Shown one piece after another: positions 50,875-60,074 of a stretch of 64,000 nt of DNA. A program made the position numbers and the translations under genes. Source of the stretch: Streptomyces sp. NBC_00572 (GTDB lineage: Bacteria > Actinomycetota > Actinomycetes > Streptomycetales > Streptomycetaceae). The notes under the pieces were generated by a model that saw only the letters and a program-made list of their open reading frames with translations, did not search any database and had not been told where the DNA came from. Numbering within the stretch: position 1 is the first letter of the stretch; each line of letters opens with the position of its first letter. The stretch lies in contig NZ_JAPENX010000002.1 of assembly GCF_026341815.1 (NCBI RefSeq), forward strand, positions 496,001 to 560,000, given 5' to 3'.

Positions 50875-53800
50875 TCAGGAGGCCGGCCCCTCCCCGGGAT
50901 GCCGGACGAGCCCCGAGGCCGTACGGAGGCCGAGCCCTGCGCCCTCCTCGTAGCGGCGGGCGTACGACTCCGCGGAGAGCGCCACCCGGAGGGATTCCTC
51001 GGCTCGCACCCTGATGAGGGCCTCCGTCTCGCGCGTGAACGGGCGGAAGCCGCCGTCCGTGTCGGAGCCGGCGTGGGCGTCGTACGCGCCGAGGAGCCGC
51101 GCCCCGGTCTCGGCGTCGCCCGGCCCGCCCCGCCCGCCGAGCGCCCATGCGGCCGTCGCGAACTGGGCGACGAGCAGGTACGGGGCGACCAGGTGGGCGA
51201 GGGTCTCCACATCCTCGACGGCGCGCGCCAGCCGTTCCACGGCCCGGTCGTAGGCGCCGTCGAGGCAGTCGAGCCAGGCCCAGGCCCCGCCGGCGAGACC
51301 CCAGAAGAGCCCCGGGGTCACATCGCCGAACTCACCCTCCAAGAGGGAGAGCTGCGCACGGGCGAGGCCGGTGCGGCCGGTGTGGCCGTAGTGCTGGGTG
51401 AGCAGCAGCCGTGCCGAGCCGGCCGCCTCGGCGCCCCACTCCCCCGCCGCGTCGGCGGCCTCGGCGAGCAGCTGTTCGGCCGCGGCGTCCCCCTCCGGCC
51501 GGAGCCGGAGCCGTGCGGCCGCCAGGCGCGCGGTGAAGAGGGGCACCTGGGAGTGCGCGCCGACGCGGGCGGCGGCGTCCGTGGCCCGCTCGAAGTCGTC
51601 GGCGGCCTCGGCGAGCCGCCCCGCGCGCTCATAGGCCCCGCCCCGGGCGGCGAGGGACTCCGCGATGCCCCAGGAGTCCCCGGCCGCCTCGAAGAGGGCG
51701 AGCGCCTCGGCGGCGTCGCCCGGCCCGTGGACACCGAGCTTGGCCCGTACGAGGAGGGCGAAGCCCAGGTCCCAGCCGGGGGCAAGGTCGCGGCAGGCGT
51801 CGACGATCGCCGTGAGGGGCTCGTCGAGGGTGGAGAAGTCCCCGATCATGAGGCGGGCGAAGTGCCACATCGTCCCCGGCTGCCGGCAGGTCTGCGGGAG
51901 GCCGGGGCGGTACGCGGAGACCAGCGCGGCGAGCCGGGCGCGGGCCTCGGGGCGTTCGAGCGCGGTGGCGCCCCGGCCGCCCTGGGTGGCGAGCGCGTAG
52001 AGCCGGCCGCCGCGCCGGGCCTCCCGGAGCCGCTCGCCGGTCCACGGCGGCGGGACGTCCGTACACCGGCCGTCGAGCGGTTCGGCGGGACGGACCGGCT
52101 CCTGGAACGGGTCGGGGCCCAGCCGGCAGGCCTCCAGGGTCCAGGTCCTGGCGTCGACCTGGTGGTTGCGCAGCTGCCAGAACCAGCTGAGGGAGTGGAC
52201 GAGGCAGAGCACCTCCTGCTCCTCGCCGAGCGCGACCGCCGTCCGCAGGGCACCGCGCAGGTTGTCGTGCTCGCGCTCCAGGCGGGCGGTGGCAGCGACC
52301 TGCCCGGCCCCGCGCAGTTCGGGGTCGGTGGTGCGGGCGAGTTCCCGGTAGTACGTGAGATGACGCCGCTCGGTCGCGGCCCGCTCCCCGGACTCCTCAA
52401 GACGCTCCCCCGCGTACTCCGCCACCGTCTCCAGCAACCGGAACCGCATCCCCTCACCGTCCCGCCCCGGCCCCGCCACCACCAACGACTTGTCCACCAG
52501 AGCACCCAGCAGGTCCAGCACCTCCGGACCACCACCGTCCGCACACACCGCCTCCGCCGCCGACAGATCCGCCCCGCCCGTGAACACCGCCAGCCGCCGC
52601 AGCACCGCCCGCTCCGGCCCCTCCAGCAAATCCCACGACCAGTCCACCACCGCCCGCAGAGTCTGCTGACGCGGCAACACCGTCCGCGCCCCCGACGTCA
52701 ACAACCGGAACCGGTCGTCAAGACGCTCCGCGATCTGCCCCACCGACAACAACCGCAACCGCGCCGCCGCCAACTCGATCGCCAACGGCAACCCGTCCAG
52801 ACGACGACACACCTCCTCCGCCGCCCCCACATCCTCCGCCACCACAAAACCCGGACGCGCCGCCCCACCCCGCTCCCCCAACAACCGCAACGCCATCCCC
52901 ATCGACAACGGCCCCAACGGCCGCACCACCTCCCCCGGCACCCCCAACGGCTCCCGACTCGTCGCGAGGACGGTCACTCCGGGGCAGCGAGTGAGAAGCG
53001 CCTGCGCGAGCTCGGCCGCCGCGGCGACCACGTGCTCGCAGTTGTCGAGCACCAACAGCATCCGCCGCCCCACGCAGTGCTCGACCAGCTCGGCGAACGG
53101 GTCCTCCGGGCCCGCCCCAGGGACCGACGGGCGGTGCCAGAGGTGGGTCTCGCGGGCGCCGAGCGCGCTGAGGACGGCTGCGGCGACCGTGGACTCCTCC
53201 CGTACGGCGGCGAGTTCCGCAAGGTGGACGGGGCCGTCCTTGTACGTCTCGGCCGCCTCCAGGGCGAGCCGGGTCTTGCCGACACCTCCCGGGCCCGTGA
53301 GGGTGACGAGCCGCCGGTCGCCCCACTCGGTGGCGAGCGCGGCCAGCTCGTCGGCGCGGCCGATGAACGAGGTGAGCCGGGCGGGGAGAGCGGCCGTCGG
53401 TCCCCTCCTGGGCAGCTTCGGCAGGGCGCGGCGGGCGTCGGCCGATGAAGGCGCGGGCGTCTCGGGCATCTCGTCCGTCCCGTCCGTCCCGTCCGTCAGG
53501 AGTTCGGCGAACAGGGCGCGCAGTTCGGGTCCCGGGTCCGTGCCCAGCCGGTCGGCGAGGCTCGTCCGCACCTCCTCGTACGCGGCCAGGGCCTCGGCGG
53601 GCCGCCCGGCCGCGCGCAGGGCGCGGATCCGCAGCGCCTGGAGGGGTTCGTCGAGCGGCTGTCCGGCCGCCAGCCCGGCGAGGGGCGCGAGGGTCTCGCC
53701 GGCCCGCCCCTGGGCCAGGTCGGCGGCGAGCCGGTCGCGTCGCGCCTGTGCGTGGCGCTGCTCGACCCGTACGACCAGGGGGTCGGTGTCGCGGCCGGGC

Positions 53801-54240
53801 AGATCCGCCAGGGCGGGCCCGCGCCAGAGCCCGAGGGCCTCGTCGAGGAGGGCGGCGGCACGCGCAGGGTCCCCGGCGCCGAGGGCGGCGGAGCCGTCGG
53901 CGGCGAGCCGTTCGAAGCGGTGGAGATCGATGTCGTCCGGGTCGGCTGCCAGCCGGTAGCCGCCGCCTGGCGCCGAGACGACGGCGTCCCGGCCCACGGC
54001 CCGGCGCAGGCGCCCGACGAGGGCCTGGAGCGCCGCCGTACGGTCCTGGTCCTGGTCGTCCGCCCGGTCGGCGTCGCCCCACACCTGGTCGATCAACGCG
54101 CGCGTGCCCACCGCGCGCCCGCCGGCCGCGGCGAGCGCGGTGAGCAGCGAGCGGAGCCTGGCTCCGCTCAGGGCGGCCTCCGTCCCGTCGTCGGTACGGA
54201 AGGCCTGACACGGACCGAGAACACGGTAGGGCGGCTGCAC
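50875..54240 (-). CDS. AfsR/SARP-type regulator with BTAD and NB-ARC domains
   Basis: 1121 residues from GTG 54240 (VQPPYRVLGPCQAFRTDDGTEAALSGARLRSLL). Domains: OmpR-type winged helix (about 1-95, LIDQVWGDADRADDQ), BTAD (about 95-245, YEEVRTSLADRLGTDPGPELRALFAELL), NB-ARC (about 300-560: Walker A TGPGGVGKTRLALEAAETYK, LLVLDNCEHVVAAAAELA, RLDGLPLAIELAAARLR), then a long TPR-like C-terminus. Such proteins activate antibiotic or developmental genes. Between about 52395 and 52965 the codon choice changes: see the findings. The region holds no secondary-metabolite cluster that it would obviously control. Confidence 0.9.
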   Translation of the reverse strand: MQPPYRVLGPCQAFRTDDGTEAALSGARLRSLLTALAAAGGRAVGTRALIDQVWGDADRADDQDQDRTAALQALVGRLRRAVGRDAVVSAPGGGYRLAADPDDIDLHRFERLAADGSAALGAGDPARAAALLDEALGLWRGPALADLPGRDTDPLVVRVEQRHAQARRDRLAADLAQGRAGETLAPLAGLAAGQPLDEPLQALRIRALRAAGRPAEALAAYEEVRTSLADRLGTDPGPELRALFAELLTDGTDGTDEMPETPAPSSADARRALPKLPRRGPTAALPARLTSFIGRADELAALATEWGDRRLVTLTGPGGVGKTRLALEAAETYKDGPVHLAELAAVREESTVAAAVLSALGARETHLWHRPSVPGAGPEDPFAELVEHCVGRRMLLVLDNCEHVVAAAAELAQALLTRCPGVTVLATSREPLGVPGEVVRPLGPLSMGMALRLLGERGGAARPGFVVAEDVGAAEEVCRRLDGLPLAIELAAARLRLLSVGQIAERLDDRFRLLTSGARTVLPRQQTLRAVVDWSWDLLEGPERAVLRRLAVFTGGADLSAAEAVCADGGGPEVLDLLGALVDKSLVVAGPGRDGEGMRFRLLETVAEYAGERLEESGERAATERRHLTYYRELARTTDPELRGAGQVAATARLEREHDNLRGALRTAVALGEEQEVLCLVHSLSWFWQLRNHQVDARTWTLEACRLGPDPFQEPVRPAEPLDGRCTDVPPPWTGERLREARRGGRLYALATQGGRGATALERPEARARLAALVSAYRPGLPQTCRQPGTMWHFARLMIGDFSTLDEPLTAIVDACRDLAPGWDLGFALLVRAKLGVHGPGDAAEALALFEAAGDSWGIAESLAARGGAYERAGRLAEAADDFERATDAAARVGAHSQVPLFTARLAAARLRLRPEGDAAAEQLLAEAADAAGEWGAEAAGSARLLLTQHYGHTGRTGLARAQLSLLEGEFGDVTPGLFWGLAGGAWAWLDCLDGAYDRAVERLARAVEDVETLAHLVAPYLLVAQFATAAWALGGRGGPGDAETGARLLGAYDAHAGSDTDGGFRPFTRETEALIRVRAEESLRVALSAESYARRYEEGAGLGLRTASGLVRHPGEGPAS

Positions 54241-54357
54241 CGGCCCATTCTGCCCCGTCGGACACGGGGCCTCACCGGCATTTCCGTGCGGGGCGCGAAG
54301 GCGAACTCGCGCCACGCCGTGTCATCGCCATGGCGTCGGAGGGGTGCGGGTTCGACA

Positions 54358-56451
54358 ATGGGGAGGATGACCGATGAAGACCGGCATACGCGCAATGGCG
54401 AGATCGGGCCCGCCGAGTGGCTCGCCATGAACCGGACCGGCAGCTTCGACTGGGATCTCGACACGGGCACCATCGATGTCGACGAGTCCGGGCTGCTGGT
54501 CTTCGGGCTTGCCCCGGACGCCTACGACGGCCGCCCGGTGACGCTGATCGCCCGGCTGGCCCCCGACGAGCGGGCCCGGCTGGAAGACGTCGTACGGCAG
54601 GCGGTCACCAGCGGCGAGGTCTCGTACACCGCGCACTTCCCCATCCCTCAGGACGACGGACCACCCCACTGGACGCATGTGCAGGCACGGATCCTGCGCT
54701 CGCCGGACGGACGGGCACGACGGATCCTCGGCGTCGTGCGGGACACGACCGCCGAGGTCACGCGCTTCGCCTTCGTCCAGGAACTGGAGAAGCGGCGCGA
54801 GGTCCAGACGAACATCGTCGAGCGGACGACGCACGCGCTGTCGCGCGCGGTGACGGTGGACGACGTGACGGCCGCCCTGACCGGTCCCGGCGGGCTCGCC
54901 CGGCTCGGCGCGGACGGTCTGGCGCTCGCACTCGTCGAGAACGGCTCGCTCAACATCATCGCGCTGAGCGGCGAGTCCCTCGACGTGCTCAACGATTTCC
55001 GGATCCGGCGCCTCGACAGGGGGATGCCCCTGGCCGAGGCGGTGCTGAGCGGACGGCCCCGGTTCGTGTCCTCGTTCCCGTCGCTCGGGCGGGACTTCCC
55101 CGAGCTCGCCCCGTACCTGGAGCGGCTCCGATTCCGGGCGGCCTGCTATCTGCCGCTGGTGGCGCAGGCGCGTTCCCTCGGTGGCATGGCGCTGTTCTAC
55201 CGGGGCCGTACCTCGTTCAACGCCGACGAGCGCAACCTTTCGCTCGGACTCGCGGCGATCGTCGCCCAGTCCCTCCAGCGGGCCACCCTCTTCGACGAGG
55301 AGCGGGAGCTGGCGACCGGACTCCAGGCGACGATGCTGCCGCGCCGGATCCCCGTCATCACGGGCGGCGAGATCGCCGTGCGCTACCACGCGGCCTGGAG
55401 CGGGCGGCAGGTCGGCGGCGACTGGTACGACGTGATCGCGCTGCCCCGGGGCCGGGTCGGGATCGTCGTGGGCGACGTCCAGGGGCACGACACCCACGCC
55501 GCCGCCATCATGGGGCAGCTGAGGATCGCCCTGCGCGCGTACGCGGGCGAGGGCCACGCCCCCTCGACCGTGCTGGCCCGTGCTTCTCGGTTCCTCGCCG
55601 AGCTGGACACCAACCGCTTCGCCACCTGCACGTACGCGCAGGTGGACCTGGGGAGCGGCACACTGCGTGCCGTACGGGCCGGGCATCTCGGGCCCCTGAT
55701 CCGGCACGCCGACGGCCGGGTCGGGCAGCCCAAACTGCGCGGGGGGCTGCCGCTGGGGCTGGCGACCGTGTTCGGGGACGAGGAGTTCCCCGAGACGCGG
55801 CTCGACCTCGTGCCCGGGGAGACGCTCGTGCTCTACACGGACGGACTCGTCGAGCAGCCCGGCTCAGACATCGAGACCGGTCTCGCCACGCTCTCGGAGG
55901 CGATCAGCAGCGGCCCGCCGCAGGCGGAGGCGCTCGCCGACCACCTCTCCGAGCGCCTGTGGGAGCGCTGGGGCTCCGGCGACGACGTGGCGCTCCTGGT
56001 CCTGCGGCGCAGCCCTGACCCGGGCACGCCCCGCGCACCGCGCATCCACCAGTACATCCACCAGGCCGATCCGCAGGGCCTGTCGGACGCGCGCGCGGCC
56101 GTGGGGCAGGCCCTGCACGACTGGGGCATGCCGGAACTGGCCGACGACGCCGAGCTGTTGACGGGCGAGCTGCTGGTGAACGTGCTGCTGCACACCGAGG
56201 GCGGCGCGGTGCTGACCCTGGAGGTGCTGCCCGAACCGGTGCGGCGGGTACGGCTTTCGGTGCAGGACCGGTCCAGCGCCTGGCCCCGGCGGCGCACCCC
56301 CGGGGAGGCCGCCACCTCGGGGCGCGGGCTGCTGCTGCTCGACGCGCTGGCGTCCCGGTGGGGCGTCGAGCCGCGCGGCGAGGGCAAGGCGGTGTGGTGC
56401 GAGATCGGTCCCGCGGCGGTGACGGCCGACTCCGCCGCGAACGGTTCCTGA
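54358..56451 (+). CDS. PAS-GAF-SpoIIE-type phosphatase with HATPase domain
   Basis: 697 residues from ATG 54358 (MGRMTDEDRHTRN); the ATG at 54367 is disfavoured because its GGAGG abuts it with no spacing. Domain order: PAS (about 20-130, GSFDWDLDTGTIDVDESGLLVFG), GAF (about 150-320), PP2C/SpoIIE (about 330-545: VGGDWYDVIALPRGRVGIVVGD, VQGHDTHAAAIMGQLR, GDDVALLVLRR), then an HATPase-like anti-sigma kinase module (about 565-690: ELLTGELLVNVLLHTEGGAV, SGRGLLLLDALASRWGV). It should dephosphorylate an anti-sigma antagonist. It is divergent from SARP and precedes PHP by 11 bp. Confidence 0.92.
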   Translation: MGRMTDEDRHTRNGEIGPAEWLAMNRTGSFDWDLDTGTIDVDESGLLVFGLAPDAYDGRPVTLIARLAPDERARLEDVVRQAVTSGEVSYTAHFPIPQDDGPPHWTHVQARILRSPDGRARRILGVVRDTTAEVTRFAFVQELEKRREVQTNIVERTTHALSRAVTVDDVTAALTGPGGLARLGADGLALALVENGSLNIIALSGESLDVLNDFRIRRLDRGMPLAEAVLSGRPRFVSSFPSLGRDFPELAPYLERLRFRAACYLPLVAQARSLGGMALFYRGRTSFNADERNLSLGLAAIVAQSLQRATLFDEERELATGLQATMLPRRIPVITGGEIAVRYHAAWSGRQVGGDWYDVIALPRGRVGIVVGDVQGHDTHAAAIMGQLRIALRAYAGEGHAPSTVLARASRFLAELDTNRFATCTYAQVDLGSGTLRAVRAGHLGPLIRHADGRVGQPKLRGGLPLGLATVFGDEEFPETRLDLVPGETLVLYTDGLVEQPGSDIETGLATLSEAISSGPPQAEALADHLSERLWERWGSGDDVALLVLRRSPDPGTPRAPRIHQYIHQADPQGLSDARAAVGQALHDWGMPELADDAELLTGELLVNVLLHTEGGAVLTLEVLPEPVRRVRLSVQDRSSAWPRRRTPGEAATSGRGLLLLDALASRWGVEPRGEGKAVWCEIGPAAVTADSAANGS

Positions 56452-56462
56452 GGAGGGACGTC

Positions 56463-57488
56463 ATGGATCCCGTGGCAGCCCTGAACCGGATCGCGTTCCT
56501 CCTTGAGCGGGCCCAGGCGCCGGGGTACCGGGCCCGGGCCTTCCGTACGGCCGCCGGCGCGGTCGCGGCCCTGCCCGAGGGCGAGGCGGCCCGGCGCGCG
56601 GCGGCCGGAACCCTGGAGTCCGTGAAGGGGCTCGGGCCGAAGACGGCGGCGGTGGTGCGCGAGGCGCTCGACGGACGGGTCCCGGAGTACCTGGCGGGCC
56701 TTGAGGAGGAACTCGAGAAGTCCCTGCGGACCGCCGAGCCCACGAGCGGGGGCGAGGCGCTCCGCGCGGCCCTGCGCGGTGACTGCCACCTCCACTCGGA
56801 CTGGTCCGACGGCGGCGCCACGATCGAGGACATGGGCCGTGCGGCGGCGGCCCTGGGCCACGAGTGGGCGGTGCTCACCGACCATTCGCCCCGGCTCACG
56901 GTGGCCCGGGGCCTGTCGCCGGAGCGGCTGCGGGAACAACTGGACGTGGTGTCGCGGCTGAACGGGGAGTGGGCGCCCTTCCGCCTGCTCACCGGCATCG
57001 AGTGCGACATCCTGGAGGACGGTTCGCTCGACCAGGAGCCCGAGCTGCTCGACCGTCTGGACCTGGTGGTCGGTTCGGCCCACTCGAAGCTCCGGATGGA
57101 CGCGAAGGCGATGACCCGCCGTCTCGAACGGGCCGTCCGCAACCCGCTGATGGACGTCCTCGGGCACTGCACGGGCCGTCTGGTGGCGGGCGGGCGGCTG
57201 CGGCCGGAGTCGGAGTTCGACGCGGAGCGGGTGTTCGCCGCGTGCGCCGATTCGGGCACCGCCGTCGAGATCAACAGCCGCCCGGAACGGCTCGATCCGC
57301 CCCGGCGGCTGCTGCGGCTCGCGGTGGCGGCCGGCACGTACTTCGCGGTGGACACGGACGCCCACGCGCCCGGCCAGCTGGAGTGGCAGATCCTCGGCTG
57401 CGCGCGGGCGGAGGAGTGCGGAGTGCCGGAGGAACGGGTGATCAACACCTGGCCGGCGGACCGGCTGTCGGAGTGGACGCGGACCTGA
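56463..57488 (+). CDS. PolX-like protein lacking the polymerase core: HhH plus PHP domain
   Basis: 341 residues from ATG 56463 with GAGGAGGG upstream. The N-terminal about 95 residues are the helix-hairpin-helix part of PolX (YRARAFRTAAGAVAALPEG, ESVKGLGPKTAAVVREALDG). The PHP domain (about 105-341) has DCHLHSDWSDGGATIEDM, LTDHSPRLTVARG, GIECDILEDGSLD, VVGSAHSKLRMD, and a late D-x-H in DTDAHAPGQLEW. The palm-thumb polymerase region of bacterial PolX is absent. It probably acts as a metal-dependent phosphoesterase or exonuclease. It is coupled to the SpoIIE phosphatase gene (11 bp apart). Confidence 0.87.
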   Translation: MDPVAALNRIAFLLERAQAPGYRARAFRTAAGAVAALPEGEAARRAAAGTLESVKGLGPKTAAVVREALDGRVPEYLAGLEEELEKSLRTAEPTSGGEALRAALRGDCHLHSDWSDGGATIEDMGRAAAALGHEWAVLTDHSPRLTVARGLSPERLREQLDVVSRLNGEWAPFRLLTGIECDILEDGSLDQEPELLDRLDLVVGSAHSKLRMDAKAMTRRLERAVRNPLMDVLGHCTGRLVAGGRLRPESEFDAERVFAACADSGTAVEINSRPERLDPPRRLLRLAVAAGTYFAVDTDAHAPGQLEWQILGCARAEECGVPEERVINTWPADRLSEWTRT

Positions 57489-57678
57489 GGGGCGGCCGGG
57501 TAACTCTGTGACCGTCGGCCCGCCCCTGCCCGCCGGGCACCCCGGGCACGGCCCCGCGCCTGCTCACCCAGGCCTACTCCGACGTACGGCGGCTGCTGGA
57601 CGGCCTCGGCATGGTGAGACAAACTGGATCATGACGCTGACCCGCGCGAACTGAGGGCCCCGGCGGGTGGGCCGGTGG

Positions 57679-59076
57679 TCATGCGCGCTGCCAGACGGTC
57701 GTCGTGTTGCAGAACTCGCGGATGCCGTGGCCGGAGAGCTCGCGGCCGTATCCGGAGCGTTTGATCCCGCCGAAGGGGAGGGCCGGGTGCGAGGCCGTCA
57801 TGCCGTTGACGAACACGCCGCCGGCCTCCAGGTCGCGGACGAAGAAGGCGATGTCCTCCGGGGACCGGGTCCAGACGTTGGAACTGAGCCCGAACGGGGA
57901 GTCGTTGGCGACGGCCACGGCCTCGTCGATGTCGCGGACCGGGTAGACGGTGGCCACCGGCCCGAAGGTCTCCTCCTGGTGGATCCGCATCTCCGGGGTG
58001 ATGCCGACGAGTACGGTGGGTCGGTAGTACCAGCCGTTCGCGAGCTCCGGGTTCTCGGGACGGCGGCCGCCGCACAGGGCGGTGGCACCCCGCCGGACCG
58101 CGTCGTCCACGAGCGCCTCCAGGTCGGTCCTGCCCTGCTCGGTGGCGAGCGGGCCGACGTCGGTGGACTCGTCGAGGGGATCCCCGACGGTCAGGGCGTT
58201 CATGGCGGCCGTGAAGCGCTCGGAGAAGTCGTCGTACACGTCCTGGTGGACGATGAACCGCTTAGCCGCGATGCAGGACTGCCCGTTGTTCTGCACGCGC
58301 GCGGTGACGGCGGTCTTCACGGCCCCCACGATGTCCGCGGAGGGCATGACGACGAACGGGTCGCTGCCGCCGAGTTCCAGGACGGTCTTCTTCACCTCGT
58401 CTCCCGCGACGGCGGCCACGGCCCGGCCGGCGGGTTCGCTGCCGGTGAGGGTGGCGGCGACGACCCTGGGGTCCCGCAGGACGCGCTCGACGTCGCCGGA
58501 GCCGATGAGAAGGGTCTGGAAACAGCCCTCGGGGAAGCCGGCGCGCCGGAAGAGGTCGCCCAGGTAGAGCGCGGTCTGCGGCACGTTGGAGGCGTGCTTG
58601 AGGAGGCCGGTGTTGCCCGCCATGAGCGCGGGCGCGGCGAACCGGATCACCTGCCAGAGCGGGAAGTTCCACGGCATGACGGCGAGGACGGGGCCGAGGG
58701 GCCGGTAGTGGACGCGGGCCGTGTCCGCGCCGGAGTCCTGGACGTCGCTCTCCGCCGGGTGCTCGTCGGCGAGCAGTGCCTCGGCGTTACGGGCGTACCA
58801 GCGCATGGCCTTGGCGCACTTTCCGGCCTCCGCGCGGGCGGCGGCGATCGGCTTGCCCATCTCGACGGTCATGGTGTGCGCGATGTCGTCGGTGTCCTCG
58901 TCGAGGAGCGTGGCCGCGGCACGCAGGAGGCGGGCGCGCTCGGCGAAGGAGGTGGTGCGGTACTGGCGGTACGCCTCGTGAGCGGCGGCGATCCGCCGCT
59001 CGACCTCCTGAGGCCCGTGCGCCTCGTAGACGCGCAGCGTCTCGCCGGTCGCGGGGTTCACGGTGGCGATGCCCAT
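57679..59076 (-). CDS. NAD(P)-dependent aldehyde dehydrogenase (succinate-semialdehyde dehydrogenase-like)
   Basis: 465 residues from ATG 59076 with GGAGGAGGCACGTC before it (MGIATVNPATGETLRVYEAH). ALDH motifs: PWNFPLWQVIRFAAPALMAGN, LTGSEPAGRAVAAVAGD, catalytic Glu in KKTVLELGGSDPFVV, catalytic Cys in NNGQSCIAAKRF, and FGGIKRSGYGRELSGHGIREF. Length and motifs suit GabD1-type NADP+ succinate-semialdehyde dehydrogenases. It is transcribed alone; convergent with the PHP gene across about 190 bp that contains nothing clear apart from a possible short peptide remnant RLLTQAYSDVRRLLDGLGMV at about 57560-57618. Confidence 0.9.
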   Translation of the reverse strand: MGIATVNPATGETLRVYEAHGPQEVERRIAAAHEAYRQYRTTSFAERARLLRAAATLLDEDTDDIAHTMTVEMGKPIAAARAEAGKCAKAMRWYARNAEALLADEHPAESDVQDSGADTARVHYRPLGPVLAVMPWNFPLWQVIRFAAPALMAGNTGLLKHASNVPQTALYLGDLFRRAGFPEGCFQTLLIGSGDVERVLRDPRVVAATLTGSEPAGRAVAAVAGDEVKKTVLELGGSDPFVVMPSADIVGAVKTAVTARVQNNGQSCIAAKRFIVHQDVYDDFSERFTAAMNALTVGDPLDESTDVGPLATEQGRTDLEALVDDAVRRGATALCGGRRPENPELANGWYYRPTVLVGITPEMRIHQEETFGPVATVYPVRDIDEAVAVANDSPFGLSSNVWTRSPEDIAFFVRDLEAGGVFVNGMTASHPALPFGGIKRSGYGRELSGHGIREFCNTTTVWQRA

Positions 59077-59237
59077 GACGTGCCTCCTCCTGCCATCGGC
59101 CCCCGTCTGCAACCTTCCGCGAAGCGGTGCGCGGCGCAACCGGGGGCGGGGCGGTGGGGTGACCCGGGTGACCCCACGGCCCCGGTGTTCCAGTACTCCG
59201 GTACTTCCATACTCCGATGCCCGGGAACGGGAGGGCC

Positions 59238-59273
59238 AGGGGTGTCCTGTCGGTCAGGCCGGATCAGGGAGCG
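59238..59273 (+). repeat. Third copy of the MITE end, overlapping the ThuA stop
   Basis: GGGGTGTCCTGTCGGTCAGG followed by CCGGATCAGGGAGCG matches the left end at 7724-7758 with two mismatches in 35 bases. It supplies the last eight codons (LAPLPDPA) and the stop of the ThuA-like gene on the minus strand. Confidence 0.65.
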
Positions 59274-59937
59274 GAGCGAGCCAGGTCAGGGCGCCGGAGA
59301 GGTGGGCACGGAAGGCCGGGTCGCGGTACGTCTCCGAAGCGTGGCCGAGCGCGGTGAAGAAGGCGCGGCCCCGGTCCACCTCCCGGCACCAGACGAGCGG
59401 GTGGTCGTCACCGTGGGTGCCGCCCCGGTACGAGGACTCGTCGGCCCGGGCGAGGACGCGTACACCGGACTCTCCGCTGCCACGCGGGTCGGACGTGAAG
59501 TTGTACCACTCGTCGGTCCAGGACCAGCGGTCCGGGAGCGGGGCGGTCGCCGGGTGGTCGTGGTCGTCGACGAGGACGATGCCCGGCTGGATCTCGGGGT
59601 GGCCGTCGAAGCGGGTGCCGAGCAGCTCGCCGTAGAAGGGCCAGTCCGGTTCGGCGTTGGCCGCCGCGTGCACGGCGAGGAGGGCGCCGCCGCCCCGCAG
59701 GTACGCCTCGAAGGCGGCGCGCCCCTCGGGCGTCAGGACGTTCCCGGTCGTGGAGAGCAGGACGACGACGGCGCACTCGGCCAGGCGCCCGGGGGTGAAC
59801 GCCTCCGGGTCGTCCGTCACCTCCGCCTTCCGCCCGAGGTCGTGCGCCAGCTCCGTGAGCGCCTCGGCCCCGTCGGGGATCGAGTCGTGGCGGTAGCCCG
59901 TGGTGCGGGTGTAGATCAGGACGTCCGGGGTGGGCAC
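59254..59937 (-). CDS. ThuA-like trehalose-utilisation domain protein
   Basis: 227 residues from GTG 59937 (VPTPDVLIYTRTTGYRHDSIPDGAEALTELAHDLGRK). ThuA is a glutamine-amidotransferase-like fold of uncertain activity: LIYTRTTGYRHDSI, VVLLSTTGNVLTPEGRAAFEAYL, GGGALLAVHAAANAEPDWPFYG, DEWYNFTSD, HPLVWCREVDRGRAFFTALGH. Other members sit in trehalose or sugar-derivative pathways. Its C-terminus (LAPLPDPA) is encoded by the repeat end at 59238-59273. The promoter faces that of the DUF3626 gene, 138 bp away. Confidence 0.85.
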   Translation of the reverse strand: MPTPDVLIYTRTTGYRHDSIPDGAEALTELAHDLGRKAEVTDDPEAFTPGRLAECAVVVLLSTTGNVLTPEGRAAFEAYLRGGGALLAVHAAANAEPDWPFYGELLGTRFDGHPEIQPGIVLVDDHDHPATAPLPDRWSWTDEWYNFTSDPRGSGESGVRVLARADESSYRGGTHGDDHPLVWCREVDRGRAFFTALGHASETYRDPAFRAHLSGALTWLAPLPDPA

Positions 59938-60074
59938 GCGAGGACTCCAGGGGACGGTGGCGACGGATGGGGGACGGCGAACAAGGCAAGGGGGTAAGCG
60001 CTTTCCGTACGAGGTCGACCGTAGCCACCGAAAACCCCGGGCCGCAACCCTCGGCCCTCCGCCACACTGCCCCG

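Noticed and set aside
52454..52636. Gly-rich 60-codon minus ORF
   Set aside because: It is another frame of the G-rich codon-biased SARP segment and lacks a ribosome binding site.
57489..57678. Short peptide remnant near 57560-57618 as a gene
   Set aside because: Twenty-odd protein-like residues without start, ribosome binding site or upstream frame; noted only within the ALDH entry.
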